Shown here piece by piece: positions 18,455-27,378 of a DNA stretch of 64,000 nt. The position numbers and the translations under genes are program-made. A model generated the notes under the pieces. The model was not told the DNA's origin. It ran no database searches and saw only the letters and a program-made list of their open reading frames with translations. The DNA is from Luteibacter sp. UNC138MFCol5.1. GTDB lineage: Bacteria; Pseudomonadota; Gammaproteobacteria; Xanthomonadales; Rhodanobacteraceae. Every line of letters begins with the position of its first letter. The first letter of the stretch is position 1. Location of the stretch: positions 762,861 through 826,860 of the forward strand of contig NZ_FODZ01000001.1 of assembly GCF_900110505.1 (NCBI RefSeq), written 5' to 3'.

Positions 18455-20664
18455 GCGTGGCCCGCCATGCGTTCGCGCACGCCTTCAAGGCGCAGGTTGC
18501 GCGCGACGGCCCGCCAGGCCCGGTCGACGATCGACAGCCGCTGTTCCTTCCATTCCCGCGCCTCGCCGTTCGCCATGAGGCGCGCGAGGCGGGTGAGGTC
18601 GACGTCCTCGGTGCGCGCGCCGCGCTGGTTCACGAACAGGCAGCGGCCCGTCGTCGGCGAGAACCAGGCGAGCTTGCGCAGCGCGATGCCGCCGTCCGGC
18701 TGGACGAACTCGAACCACGTGCCGAAGCGCAGGCTGGCGAAGCCGTCGTGGATGGCCCTCGCCGCGGGGTCCAGTGGCGTGGGCACGACGGGCGCGGCGG
18801 GCTCGCCATGCGCGGTCCCTTCGCCCAGGCGCGGACGCTGCTTGAGGCGCACGGCGACGTCGGTCGGCGTCAGGCCGTCGTCGTTCTGCCGTTCGGCGGG
18901 CTCGAAGACGCCGGCCGCGACCTGCGCCGCTTCGGATGGATGCATGCCGAGGTGTTCGAGGCCGCGCTCGACGTCCGAGCGGAGCTTGTTCGCATCGGTG
19001 ATCGGACGCCGGCCGAGCAGCTGGTCGGTGACGCCGAGGCAATGCAGGAACGCCTCGCCGTTCTCGCCGCCGCGAAGGATGTGCAGCGCGAGCACGTCGG
19101 CCCACGTGCGTTCCAGCAGGATGCGCAGCACGCCGCGAGGCGTCGTGCCGCGCACCATGCGTTCGGCCATGATCTCGGCGGCGCGCTGGCGAGCGCGTTC
19201 GAGCCGGTCGCGGCCTTCCATCGCCTCGATCTGGCGACGTTCCGCCACGTGCGCCTTGCGCGAGAGCATGGCGATCTGCTGTTCGATCTCGGCGCGCCAC
19301 ACGGGATCGATCACCTGCGCGCTGCTCGCTTCCACGACGAGGCGCTCGAGGCGATCCACGAGCGCGGCGTCCGGCTCGCCTTCCGACGGATCGAGCCAGT
19401 GATGCGCCGCCTCGCTCACGGTGTCGAGCAGCTGGCGCGCGGGATGTTCGGCCTGGTCGAAGAAACCGCGATCGTTCACGGCGGCGCGCAGCATCGGCCA
19501 TTGCAGGCCGCCGAGGACGGCGCGGCCGGGGCTGGTCACGGCGATCTGTTCGCCCAGGCTCTCGAAGAGCCGCGCGGTCAGCTCGACCGTGTCGCCCTGC
19601 TCGATCGTGAGTTCGGCGGGCGGCGAGCCCGCCGGCCGGCCACGATTGAGCTGGTTGAGGAGTTCGTCGCGCAGCGCCTGCGCGCTGCGGATCTCGCGCT
19701 GCGCGGCATCGGTGACATCGGTGACGTGACCCTGCAGGGCGAACAGCGCCGTCTGCAGTTCGTCGTCCGAGGCGAGCCGGCCCGGCGCGAACCCCGCTCC
19801 GCGGCTGGTCTCGACGCGCGAGGCGAGCAGGGCCCGCAGCCCCTCGAGCACGCCAATGTTGCCGTCCACGGCCGCGCCGCTCCCGCTGCCGCCGCCCGCG
19901 CCGGTGCCCCCGCCCACGGCGACCGTTTCGCCGGCTTTATGGCGCTCGGATGCCGGCGTCGTGGCGACGCGCACGTTCGGATAGACGCGGAACCCGGGAA
20001 GGATGCCGCGAGTGCGGTAATGCTCGTTCAGTGCGCCGTAGAAGGCCTCGCCGTGGGCGAGCACGTGGGCGTCGACCGCCTGGAAAAGCAGCAGCCGGTG
20101 CGCGCTGGAAAGCGGCATCGGCTCGACGGCCGCCTGTAGCGCCGCCGTGAGCGCGCGGGGTCCGGCGGGCAGAGCCTCGCCCTCCAGCGGCGGCGTGCCG
20201 GCGAGCACCGCCAGGCGATAGCCGAGCTCGAACAGGCTGCTGGCACTGCGCGCTTCGCCCCGCGACGCCATGCTGGACAGGGCATCCGCCTGTTCCTGCT
20301 CCTCGGGATCCACGAGGCTGAGGGTCAGGTGCTCGCTCGCGGTGGCGGGCTTCGCGTCCACGACGTCGCCCAGGCGACGGAAGCGTTCCGACAGGTGCGA
20401 GGCGAAGCGGTTGCGGAAGCCGGGACCGTCGCGCTCGACGATGTGACGGCTCTCGAAGCACGCCTGCTGTTCGAGATGGTTGCGGCTGCCCTCCGCGGCG
20501 GCGAACAGTCGATGGTCGAAGTCGCGCAGCGCTTCGCGCAGCGGCGAATCGAGCCAGGTCAGGCACAGCGACAGACCCTGCTGCGCTTCGCGTTCCGCAC
20601 GCGGCGACAGGGCGACGGGATGCGGTCCCGTCCGGCCGTACGGCGGCTGCGTGCCTGCGCTCAT
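18451..20664 (-). CDS. DUF1631 family protein
   Basis: A 737 aa, mostly helical, Ala/Arg/Glu-rich protein of the DUF1631 type found next to PilZ or other c-di-GMP genes in Xanthomonadales and Pseudomonas. A Gly/Ser/Ala linker lies around residues 240-265. The C-terminal 120 residues contain FVQPDGGIALRKLAWFSPTT and FVNQRGARTEDVDL. Start ATG at 20664 has GGGGAGGA about 10 bp upstream; a GTG at 20715 lacks such a site. No catalytic motif is visible. A role as scaffold or c-di-GMP effector is only an inference. Confidence 0.78.
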   Translation of the reverse strand: MSAGTQPPYGRTGPHPVALSPRAEREAQQGLSLCLTWLDSPLREALRDFDHRLFAAAEGSRNHLEQQACFESRHIVERDGPGFRNRFASHLSERFRRLGDVVDAKPATASEHLTLSLVDPEEQEQADALSSMASRGEARSASSLFELGYRLAVLAGTPPLEGEALPAGPRALTAALQAAVEPMPLSSAHRLLLFQAVDAHVLAHGEAFYGALNEHYRTRGILPGFRVYPNVRVATTPASERHKAGETVAVGGGTGAGGGSGSGAAVDGNIGVLEGLRALLASRVETSRGAGFAPGRLASDDELQTALFALQGHVTDVTDAAQREIRSAQALRDELLNQLNRGRPAGSPPAELTIEQGDTVELTARLFESLGEQIAVTSPGRAVLGGLQWPMLRAAVNDRGFFDQAEHPARQLLDTVSEAAHHWLDPSEGEPDAALVDRLERLVVEASSAQVIDPVWRAEIEQQIAMLSRKAHVAERRQIEAMEGRDRLERARQRAAEIMAERMVRGTTPRGVLRILLERTWADVLALHILRGGENGEAFLHCLGVTDQLLGRRPITDANKLRSDVERGLEHLGMHPSEAAQVAAGVFEPAERQNDDGLTPTDVAVRLKQRPRLGEGTAHGEPAAPVVPTPLDPAARAIHDGFASLRFGTWFEFVQPDGGIALRKLAWFSPTTGRCLFVNQRGARTEDVDLTRLARLMANGEAREWKEQRLSIVDRAWRAVARNLRLEGVRERMAGHA

Positions 20665-20810
20665 GCGAATGCGGTCCTCCCCGACCTTCGCCGTAAGTTT
20701 AGGTGGCGACGCCACGGGCGCGCCAGCGGCGTGGCGGCCCGCTTATGGCTTATGGCGATAGGAATAGGGCGACGCCGCCCCGCCGACCGTGGACGCCCCG
20801 CTTCGCCCGT

Positions 20811-22862
20811 CTACCGGGACATTCCCCGGGACATCTGCGCCTGCTGTGCCTGGATCTCCGCCAGCACCTGCGCCTGCTGGAGGTCGAATTGCGCCATCCG
20901 CTCGACGCTCTGTTCCGGGGCGGGCGACGGATGGTTGAGATCCACGCGGGCCGGCAATGTCATCGGCCCGTGGCCGAAGACATGCAGCGTCATCGTCTCT
21001 TCGTTGATGTGCACCATCGAGAGATTCTCCGCCGTGATACGGCTGCGGTGGCACGCCGCCGTCGTCTGCAACAACCGATTCTCGGAGGCATCCGGAAGCT
21101 GCGTTTTCAGCAGTTCGTAGAGACCGTTCTGGGGATGGTCCGCGTGGCGCGGGTCGAACGGCGCCCGCCTCGGTGCGAGCGACGCGTCGGCAGCCGGGGC
21201 CTCGCGGCCCGCCGGGATGGCCACGGGCTCGCGGGGCTCGCGGGCCAGGGGTGACTCGACCGGCGCGATCGGCGGTGCGGCGGTACGCGTCACCGGTTCC
21301 AGGGTCTGATAGGTGCTCATGGCCTCGCTCGTCGCTTGCGCTTCCACGCGGGCCTCCACGGGTGTCGACCGGCCGTCCGCCGCGCCCATGACGGGATCGA
21401 TCGCACGGTAAGCCGCCATGACCTCGTCGTGTGGCCGGTGCGCCGCGGCGATCGACGCGTCCCGGTCGTGGACCGCTTGCCGCACGCTCGCCAGCGTCTG
21501 CCGACCGCTCAGCCCATCCGCGACGAGGTCGTGCTCCCGCTGGAAGGCGCGTACCGCCGCCTGCGTTCCCGGACCGTAGTCGCCATCCGCCCGCAACGGG
21601 CGTCCCTGCGCGTCGGAGTAACCCAATCGCATGAGCTGTTCCTGCAACTGCCGCACGTCGTCGCCCCGGACACCCGGTCGCAGCGCCCGCTCCACGGCCG
21701 CCGCCGCGACACTGCGCACGGCAGGCTCGACATGCAGCAACGGCTGCCCCTCGCCCTCGACCACCCTCGCGAGATCGACCGAACCGTCCCGCGCACGCGT
21801 CAGCCCGAGCTCATCGCGAGAGACGGTCGCCCATTGACCTTCGACGAAGGTCACGCCCTTGCCGTCGGCGTTCCACTGCACGAACTGGGTTCCGTCGGTG
21901 TAGAAGCCCGTACCGGTGATCTTGCCCTCGTGGTAGGGGCGCCCCTGTTCCAGCGCGTCGAGAAAAGCCATGGCCTGCTTGGGCGCATGGAAGAGGTTCT
22001 TGATCAGCGTGTAGTGCGCGGCGAGGTCGGGTCGGTCCGGGGCGGCACCGATCTCCGTGGGCCGGACCAGTGGATTGGCGAGCACTTCTCGCCATGCGCG
22101 GCCGATCGGGCTGTTCTCGTCGGCGTTGTGCAGGCGAGTGAAGACTTTCGCGCCGACGAGGGCGTGTTCGCGACCGGAGGCCAGGTACCTCTTGTGATGC
22201 GATTCGGCATAGGACAGAACATCATCGAGAGTGTCGAGCGATCTGTCACGGGCGTGAGGTGCCTTCATCGCGCTGTAAAGACCTTTGCCCGCGGTTTGGT
22301 TCTGATTGAAGGCTTTTGCCACGATCGTTGCGATGATGATTTGCTCATCCACTGTCGCGTTCTTATAGGCCACCGAATCGACAATCTCGACGAGAGCGTG
22401 CGTACGAATGTGCTCGACCTGATCGACATCACGCGCGTGCACAAAATTGCGCCCATCTTTCGAGGCGAGAAATGCACTCAGCTGGTTCTGGAGCGACGGA
22501 TCGATATCTCGGCCGCCCTGATCTCTGATCGCCCTGCCGTTTCGGGATAGATCCGCGACGGACGCGACAACATCGGCATCGCTGAGGTCCGGCCAGTCGG
22601 GCGATCGCGCCGCCCACTCTCGATAAGCCGCCACCATTTCCCTTGCGGTTTTTTTCTTATCTTGCCCAAGGTCCTTCTGCAAGGTTCCGATCGACAATCC
22701 ACTATTGCCCATCGGATCCATTTTCCCATTGACTCTAGTTCCCGCAAACGACAGCGTGGCAGCGACGTCCTTTTCGCGAAGCGTACCCTCCGATGCCACG
22801 CCCACCGCGAAGTACGCGATGGCTCGCAGTTCTTGCGCGTTGAGCGCTTTACGACCAGCCAT
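20811..22862 (-). CDS. Candidate T4SS bacterial-killing effector (XVIPCD, peptidoglycan-binding)
   Basis: A 683 aa protein with three parts. Residues 1-380 hold a lysozyme-like start (Glu25 in VASEGTL, then NSGLSIGTLQKDLG at 53-66), which I read as a possible peptidoglycan hydrolase. Residues about 390-455 form a PG_binding_1 repeat (RGDDVRQLQEQLMRLGY, DGDYGPGTQAAVRAFQ). Residues about 565-683 match the XVIPCD secretion domain: HADHPQNGLYELLK, then an ENRLLQ helix, a THVFGHG-like strand region and a Gln-rich end. XVIPCDs bind VirD4 of the Xanthomonadales T4SS; a virD4 gene lies two genes upstream. The N-terminal half is visibly richer in A/T than its neighbours. It has no signal peptide, as expected for a T4SS substrate. 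Confidence 0.82.
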   Translation of the reverse strand: MAGRKALNAQELRAIAYFAVGVASEGTLREKDVAATLSFAGTRVNGKMDPMGNSGLSIGTLQKDLGQDKKKTAREMVAAYREWAARSPDWPDLSDADVVASVADLSRNGRAIRDQGGRDIDPSLQNQLSAFLASKDGRNFVHARDVDQVEHIRTHALVEIVDSVAYKNATVDEQIIIATIVAKAFNQNQTAGKGLYSAMKAPHARDRSLDTLDDVLSYAESHHKRYLASGREHALVGAKVFTRLHNADENSPIGRAWREVLANPLVRPTEIGAAPDRPDLAAHYTLIKNLFHAPKQAMAFLDALEQGRPYHEGKITGTGFYTDGTQFVQWNADGKGVTFVEGQWATVSRDELGLTRARDGSVDLARVVEGEGQPLLHVEPAVRSVAAAAVERALRPGVRGDDVRQLQEQLMRLGYSDAQGRPLRADGDYGPGTQAAVRAFQREHDLVADGLSGRQTLASVRQAVHDRDASIAAAHRPHDEVMAAYRAIDPVMGAADGRSTPVEARVEAQATSEAMSTYQTLEPVTRTAAPPIAPVESPLAREPREPVAIPAGREAPAADASLAPRRAPFDPRHADHPQNGLYELLKTQLPDASENRLLQTTAACHRSRITAENLSMVHINEETMTLHVFGHGPMTLPARVDLNHPSPAPEQSVERMAQFDLQQAQVLAEIQAQQAQMSRGMSR

Positions 22863-22892
22863 GTCTCCAATCCTTTTTGTTTTTTAAGCGCA

Positions 22893-24107
22893 TCAATCCA
22901 GACGCAAAGCCTTCAGTACGTGCCCGAGGACGTCCTGTACCTGAAGCGCTTTGGCGTCATCGATTGCGCGCTGAACCTCGGATTCCTCGAATATATGCAA
23001 CGCAGGGGCTTCGCCGACCGGACTGAGGTCGTCCGTACGCACGCGGAATACGTATTTCCCTGCCGAAATCAGCATGGTGCCGTCGCGAAGTTCGATGGCG
23101 GTACTGAGTAATGACGCCCAATCGTCATCCGGGCACGAGGCGCATCGGTACATAGGCACCTTGCTCCAGATCACCTTGGAATGGTCTTCGGTTCTGCGCT
23201 GATAGGTATTTAGCCAAACCGACTGCTTGGGACCACGGGATACCTCGATCGTCGGTGAGCTGAAGTCGATATTCTTCCCGGCCGCGCCGCCTGGCCTTCC
23301 ATCCTTAAAGTAGAAATATTTATCGGACGTGTCCTTATGCTCGACCCCTTTCGCATCGACGAAGGAGTCGATGTACTGCTCGCCGAGTTCACCCGTCACT
23401 TCAAGGACTTCGCCGGTGAAGAAGTCGAGCGCCTTACCTTTGGTTTCCCCGTATGCCGGACGCGCAACCGCCCACGCCGTCCACTTGCCGTCGACATGTT
23501 CGACGATGAAGTTTTCCGCCCACTCCTCACCGTTGCCGACCTCGCGCTGGGCGATGCCGTTGTTCGGCCACACCGGCTCGGCGACAGTTTTCTTCGACAC
23601 AACCGCTTCAGTGGCTGGCTGCTTCGTTTGTACGTGCATGCTTGCCGCCGGCATTGCCGCCCCGGCCACCAAAACCGCGGCCATCGCCATCTTCCGTCGT
23701 TTCATCGCATCATCCTCGATAGGCTCTTCATGGAGTGGGATTCTCAGGTCGGGCCGCGTGCGCGACATCGGCTTGCGTCGCAACCCGGTCGCGAAGTCGT
23801 AACCAGGCTCCGGCCACTCGTGCACGTCCTCATCCTTCTTCTCGCGCAACTGCTCGGCCGTGGCGCGCAGGTACTGTTCCTGCCCCGGATCGACGTACGT
23901 GCATTTATGGATCGGCCGCAGTTGCGACGGCCTCAAGCCGTCTTCCGGATCGATCTCGTCGTTTTCGGGGTGGCAGACATAGCAGCGTACGAAAGCCGGG
24001 CGCTCCTTTGCCCAGGGGGACCTCATGGCCTCCCAGGCCCGCATGCTGGCCACCCACCGCTCGTCGGGTCCGGTCGATCGGTCGTCGTCTTGCTTCTCTT
24101 GGTTCAT
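22893..24107 (-). CDS. Candidate immunity protein for the XVIPCD effector
   Basis: A 404 aa protein of unknown family. Residues 1-134 are hydrophilic with a CYVCHPEND motif. At 135-157 comes a signal-peptide-like stretch (KRRKMAMAAVLVAGAAMPAAS) and then a soluble domain to the end. It could be an N-in, C-out single-pass membrane protein. An internal ATG at 23705 has GAGGA 7 bp upstream and would give a 270 aa exported protein. T4SS immunity proteins are usually periplasmic and encoded beside their effector; this gene ends 30 bp before the effector. There is no lipobox Cys, and no homology was recognised, so the role is inferred from context. Confidence 0.6.
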   Translation of the reverse strand: MNQEKQDDDRSTGPDERWVASMRAWEAMRSPWAKERPAFVRCYVCHPENDEIDPEDGLRPSQLRPIHKCTYVDPGQEQYLRATAEQLREKKDEDVHEWPEPGYDFATGLRRKPMSRTRPDLRIPLHEEPIEDDAMKRRKMAMAAVLVAGAAMPAASMHVQTKQPATEAVVSKKTVAEPVWPNNGIAQREVGNGEEWAENFIVEHVDGKWTAWAVARPAYGETKGKALDFFTGEVLEVTGELGEQYIDSFVDAKGVEHKDTSDKYFYFKDGRPGGAAGKNIDFSSPTIEVSRGPKQSVWLNTYQRRTEDHSKVIWSKVPMYRCASCPDDDWASLLSTAIELRDGTMLISAGKYVFRVRTDDLSPVGEAPALHIFEESEVQRAIDDAKALQVQDVLGHVLKALRLD

Positions 24108-24164
24108 CGACTGCTTTCCATGCAGATGTGGAGGGCATTCGCCCGGGTGCTGTGCGGCGGATCT

Positions 24165-24237
24165 TCAGTTCGCATCGTCGAGATGCAGTGCCTTCAGCAC
24201 GTCCGCGAAGACATCGTCGACGTGCCCTGTGTCGCAT
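24165..24237 (-). pseudogene. C-terminal remnant of a second immunity-like gene
   Basis: On the minus strand this reads GHVDDVFADVLKALHLDDAN and a stop. It matches the C-terminus of the intact neighbour, VQDVLGHVLKALRLD. Only about 24 codons remain, squeezed between the virD4 stop codon and the start of the intact gene. It looks like the leftover of a duplicated immunity gene whose effector has been lost or replaced. Confidence 0.65.
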
Positions 24238-26046
24238 CTATGCCGCGAGTGCGTGTTTCAGCTTGCCTGTCGCGCTGGGCGCAGCTGGCGGCGGTGCTGC
24301 CGCGATCGCGGCTGGCTTCGCCGACACCGACGTGGGCGGCAGCGCCGCTAGCGCCTTGAATCCCTTGTCCTTGAAGAACCAGTTCTTGCGGGCGCGGATG
24401 GGTTTGCAGCCTTCGTAGAAGATCAGCTCCTCGTCGGCGGGCAGTTCCTTGATCTCCTGGGGCAGCATCAGGGCGCGGCGTTCGTCCTGGTGGCTGGTCG
24501 ATACCTGGTGGCCGCTACCGCCGCGGCTGACGCTTCGTTGCGTCTGGCGCTGGGTTCGGTAGCCGAGCATCTCGCTGTATTCGTTCGCGTCGCTCTGCTC
24601 GCGGGGCGCGAAGACGACCTGCGCGCCGTGGTTGGTGATGAAGTTCTGCGCGTCGTGGTCGCCATAGGTCGAGCGAAGCTGCGCCCGACTCTGCACGATG
24701 CAGAGGTCGCGCACGCCGTAGCTCGCCGAAATCGAGATGCGCTTCGACCACACGTCGACACGGCCCATGGCGGTGAACTCGTCCATGAGCATCAGCATCT
24801 GGTACTTCAGGTCGGGCTCCTCGCCCAGCTGCTTGCCGAGGTTGCGGCCGATGAGCGCGCTGAAGAAGATGTTGAGCAGCTTGGCGCTCTCGTCGAGCTT
24901 GTGCGTAGGGATGACGACGTATAGCGTCGTCGGCTCGCGCCGGAAGCGGTCCACGTCGAAGTCGGTCGCGTTGGTGGCTGCGGCGAGGATGGGACTGAGG
25001 AACTGCTGCAACGGCGCCTGCATGGTCGCGATCACCGACGAGAACGTGTCCTCGGCGAGGCCTGCGAGGTTGGTGAACACCGTCCTGGTCTGCCTGCTGA
25101 CCCACGGGAGCGACGCGTCGCCGACGATGGATTTCAGCAGCGCCTGCGTCCCCATCGCCTGCGTGCCGCTGGAGAATCCGAGGATGCGCTCGAAGCTCGG
25201 GAAGTCGGTCGAGGTGTTGGGTTGCGGCCTTGCCTCGGCGGGTAGGCCGGCCTGCGTCATCTCCCGGAGGCCGTGGTCCCACGCCTCGAACAGGTAAGAG
25301 CCGAAGGCCACGAATGCTGCGCGGCTCTGTGCGCTCCAGAACGGATCGCGACCGCCGTCGTCGGGATAGAGGATGGCGGCGATGGTCTGCAGTTCGCCGA
25401 TGCGTTTCGCCGGGTCCATGGAGGCGAGCGGGGTCATGGGATTGAAGCGATCCGTGCGGCCGGCCTCGTCGTAGGGGGCCCACACGAACACCTTCTGGCC
25501 GAGCGCCTTGCGGCATCCGCTCGTGGTCCGGTGGAGCTCGCCCTTCACGTCGAGGACGACCATCGAATGCTCGTAGGTCATCAGCACGGGGATCGCGATG
25601 CTGGTGGTTTTGCCCGAGCGCGTCGGGCTGATGACGATGACGTGCTGCGCGCCGCTCAGCCAGAGGCGGTGCCTGCCGGAGGCGCCGATGAGGATGCTTT
25701 CGGGCCGTCGCGTGAGCAGGCCCGCGCGGCGCAGTTCGGCAAGCGTGGCGAATCGCGCGTCGCCGTGGGCGGCTTCGGGCGGGCGCCGGCACATGCGCAG
25801 CACCACGGCGCCCCAGCCGAGGATGGGTACGGCGAACCCGGTGAAGACCGATCCCTTGATCCGCAACGTGTGCGGCGCGAAGGACGGATCGTCGAGCGCC
25901 TCGAGGCAGCGCCACCACAGGTCGATCGTCAGCGGTGTCGCAAGGTCCACCAGCTTGATCGCGATCGTGCCCGACAGGTACGCGCCGCCGACGAGCGTCG
26001 GTACCGCGAGCATCAGTGCCGATGCCAACTTCGTCTTGCTTTCCAT
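24238..26046 (-). CDS. virD4: Type IV secretion coupling protein VirD4
   Basis: A 602 aa membrane-bound ATPase that recruits substrates to the type IV secretion channel. Two N-terminal hydrophobic segments (residues 9-32 and 66-86) are followed by Walker A SPTRSGKTT at 140-148, Walker B LMLMDEFTAMG near 410, and an arginine-finger region ISASYGVRDLCIVQSRAQL. The C-terminal tail is Ala/Pro-rich. It is the only secretion-machinery gene here; no virB gene is in the window. In Xanthomonadales this protein recognises XVIPCD domains such as the one encoded two genes downstream. Confidence 0.92.
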   Translation of the reverse strand: MESKTKLASALMLAVPTLVGGAYLSGTIAIKLVDLATPLTIDLWWRCLEALDDPSFAPHTLRIKGSVFTGFAVPILGWGAVVLRMCRRPPEAAHGDARFATLAELRRAGLLTRRPESILIGASGRHRLWLSGAQHVIVISPTRSGKTTSIAIPVLMTYEHSMVVLDVKGELHRTTSGCRKALGQKVFVWAPYDEAGRTDRFNPMTPLASMDPAKRIGELQTIAAILYPDDGGRDPFWSAQSRAAFVAFGSYLFEAWDHGLREMTQAGLPAEARPQPNTSTDFPSFERILGFSSGTQAMGTQALLKSIVGDASLPWVSRQTRTVFTNLAGLAEDTFSSVIATMQAPLQQFLSPILAAATNATDFDVDRFRREPTTLYVVIPTHKLDESAKLLNIFFSALIGRNLGKQLGEEPDLKYQMLMLMDEFTAMGRVDVWSKRISISASYGVRDLCIVQSRAQLRSTYGDHDAQNFITNHGAQVVFAPREQSDANEYSEMLGYRTQRQTQRSVSRGGSGHQVSTSHQDERRALMLPQEIKELPADEELIFYEGCKPIRARKNWFFKDKGFKALAALPPTSVSAKPAAIAAAPPPAAPSATGKLKHALAA

Positions 26047-26217
26047 GCCTCTGCGCTCCGTGCAGAAAAGGCGCGGAGTGTCGCCATCGGGCGATGAATG
26101 GCCGATATATTCAGCACGTCATACGTGACGTGGCGCGATCTTCCGGACGCCGCCGGACGGCGGCTCGCTTTGGGGCGCTTCGCAGTCCCTGAGAATTTCC
26201 GCAGCCGACCGCGCCGC

Positions 26218-27378
26218 TCAGGCCATGAAGGCTTCGATGACGTCGTTGAGGAAGCGCTGGCCGAGCGGGGTGGTCTTCAGCAGGGTCTCGTCGTCCACCA
26301 GCCAGCCGCGCTCGATGCAGGCCGCGCGCGCCGCGGCGATCGATCCGGCGGGCAGGCCGGTGCGCTCCGCGAAATCGGTCGCGGGCACGCCGTCGATGAG
26401 GCGCAGGGCGTTGAGCATGTATTCGAATGGCAGGTCGGCGGCCGCGACAAGACCATCGCCACCGATGCGCGCCGGCTGTCCGGCGCTGGCGAGATACGCG
26501 GCGGGGAGGCGGGTCTTCCAGCGCCGGCGCACGCCGGTGGCGTCGCTGATCTTGCCGTGCGCGCCCGCGCCGATGCCGAGGTAGTCGCCGAACCGCCAAT
26601 AGTTGAGGTTGTGTTCGCAGCGGCGTCCCGGCCGGGCATAGGCGGAGACTTCGTACTGCCCGTAACCCGCCTCGGCGAGACGGGCCTCGCAGGCTTCCTG
26701 GATCGCCCACGCCGCGTCGTCGTCCGGCAGCGGCGGCGGGTTCGCGGCGAACGCGGTGTTCGGCTCGAGCGTCAGCTGATAATGCGATACATGGGTGGGT
26801 GACAGCGCGATGGCGCGATCGACGTCGTCGAGGGCGCCTTCGAGCGTCTGCTCCGGCAGGGCGTACATCAGGTCGATGTTGATGTTGTCGATGCCCGCGT
26901 CCTGCGCCTGCCGGACGGCGTCCGCCGCCTCGTTCGACGAGTGGATGCGACCGAGCCGGCGCAGCTTGTCGTCGTCGAAGCTCTGCACTCCGAAGGAAAT
27001 GCGGTTCACGCCGGCCGCGAGGTAGCCGTCGAAACGGCCGTGCTCGACGGTGCCCGGGTTCGTTTCGAGCGTGACTTCGGCATCCGTCGCGAAGGCCAGC
27101 CGCTCCCGCGCGCCGTCGAGGAAACGTCCCACCAGTTCCGGAGAGAAGAGGCTCGGCGTGCCGCCGCCGAAGAACACCGTCTCGATCCGCCGGCCATGCA
27201 TCGCGGCGCCGAAGTCGCGGAGATCGGCGTCGAGATCGGCTAGCAGGACATCCACGTAGGATGCATAGTCGGGCGTACCGCCCCGCACGCCGTGCGAATT
27301 GAAGTCGCAATACGGACACTTGCGCACGCACCACGGCATGTGGACGTACAGGGACAGCGGCGGCGGGACGAGAGTCAT
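26218..27378 (-). CDS. hemW: Heme chaperone HemW (radical SAM)
   Basis: A 386 aa radical-SAM-fold protein related to coproporphyrinogen dehydrogenase but serving in heme trafficking. The iron-sulfur cluster cysteines are C17, C21 and C24 (CVRKCPYCDF), and the SAM motifs ETVFFGGGTPSLF, ETNPGT and GVNRISFGVQSF follow. The ATG overlaps the rdgB stop by 4 bp. It is the last gene of rph-GNAT-rdgB-hemW. Confidence 0.95.
   Translation of the reverse strand: MTLVPPPLSLYVHMPWCVRKCPYCDFNSHGVRGGTPDYASYVDVLLADLDADLRDFGAAMHGRRIETVFFGGGTPSLFSPELVGRFLDGARERLAFATDAEVTLETNPGTVEHGRFDGYLAAGVNRISFGVQSFDDDKLRRLGRIHSSNEAADAVRQAQDAGIDNINIDLMYALPEQTLEGALDDVDRAIALSPTHVSHYQLTLEPNTAFAANPPPLPDDDAAWAIQEACEARLAEAGYGQYEVSAYARPGRRCEHNLNYWRFGDYLGIGAGAHGKISDATGVRRRWKTRLPAAYLASAGQPARIGGDGLVAAADLPFEYMLNALRLIDGVPATDFAERTGLPAGSIAAARAACIERGWLVDDETLLKTTPLGQRFLNDVIEAFMA

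Noticed and set aside
20811..26046. Phage or conjugative plasmid origin of the VirD4 island
   Set aside because: No integrase, relaxase, oriT-like repeat or att duplication was seen at its borders.
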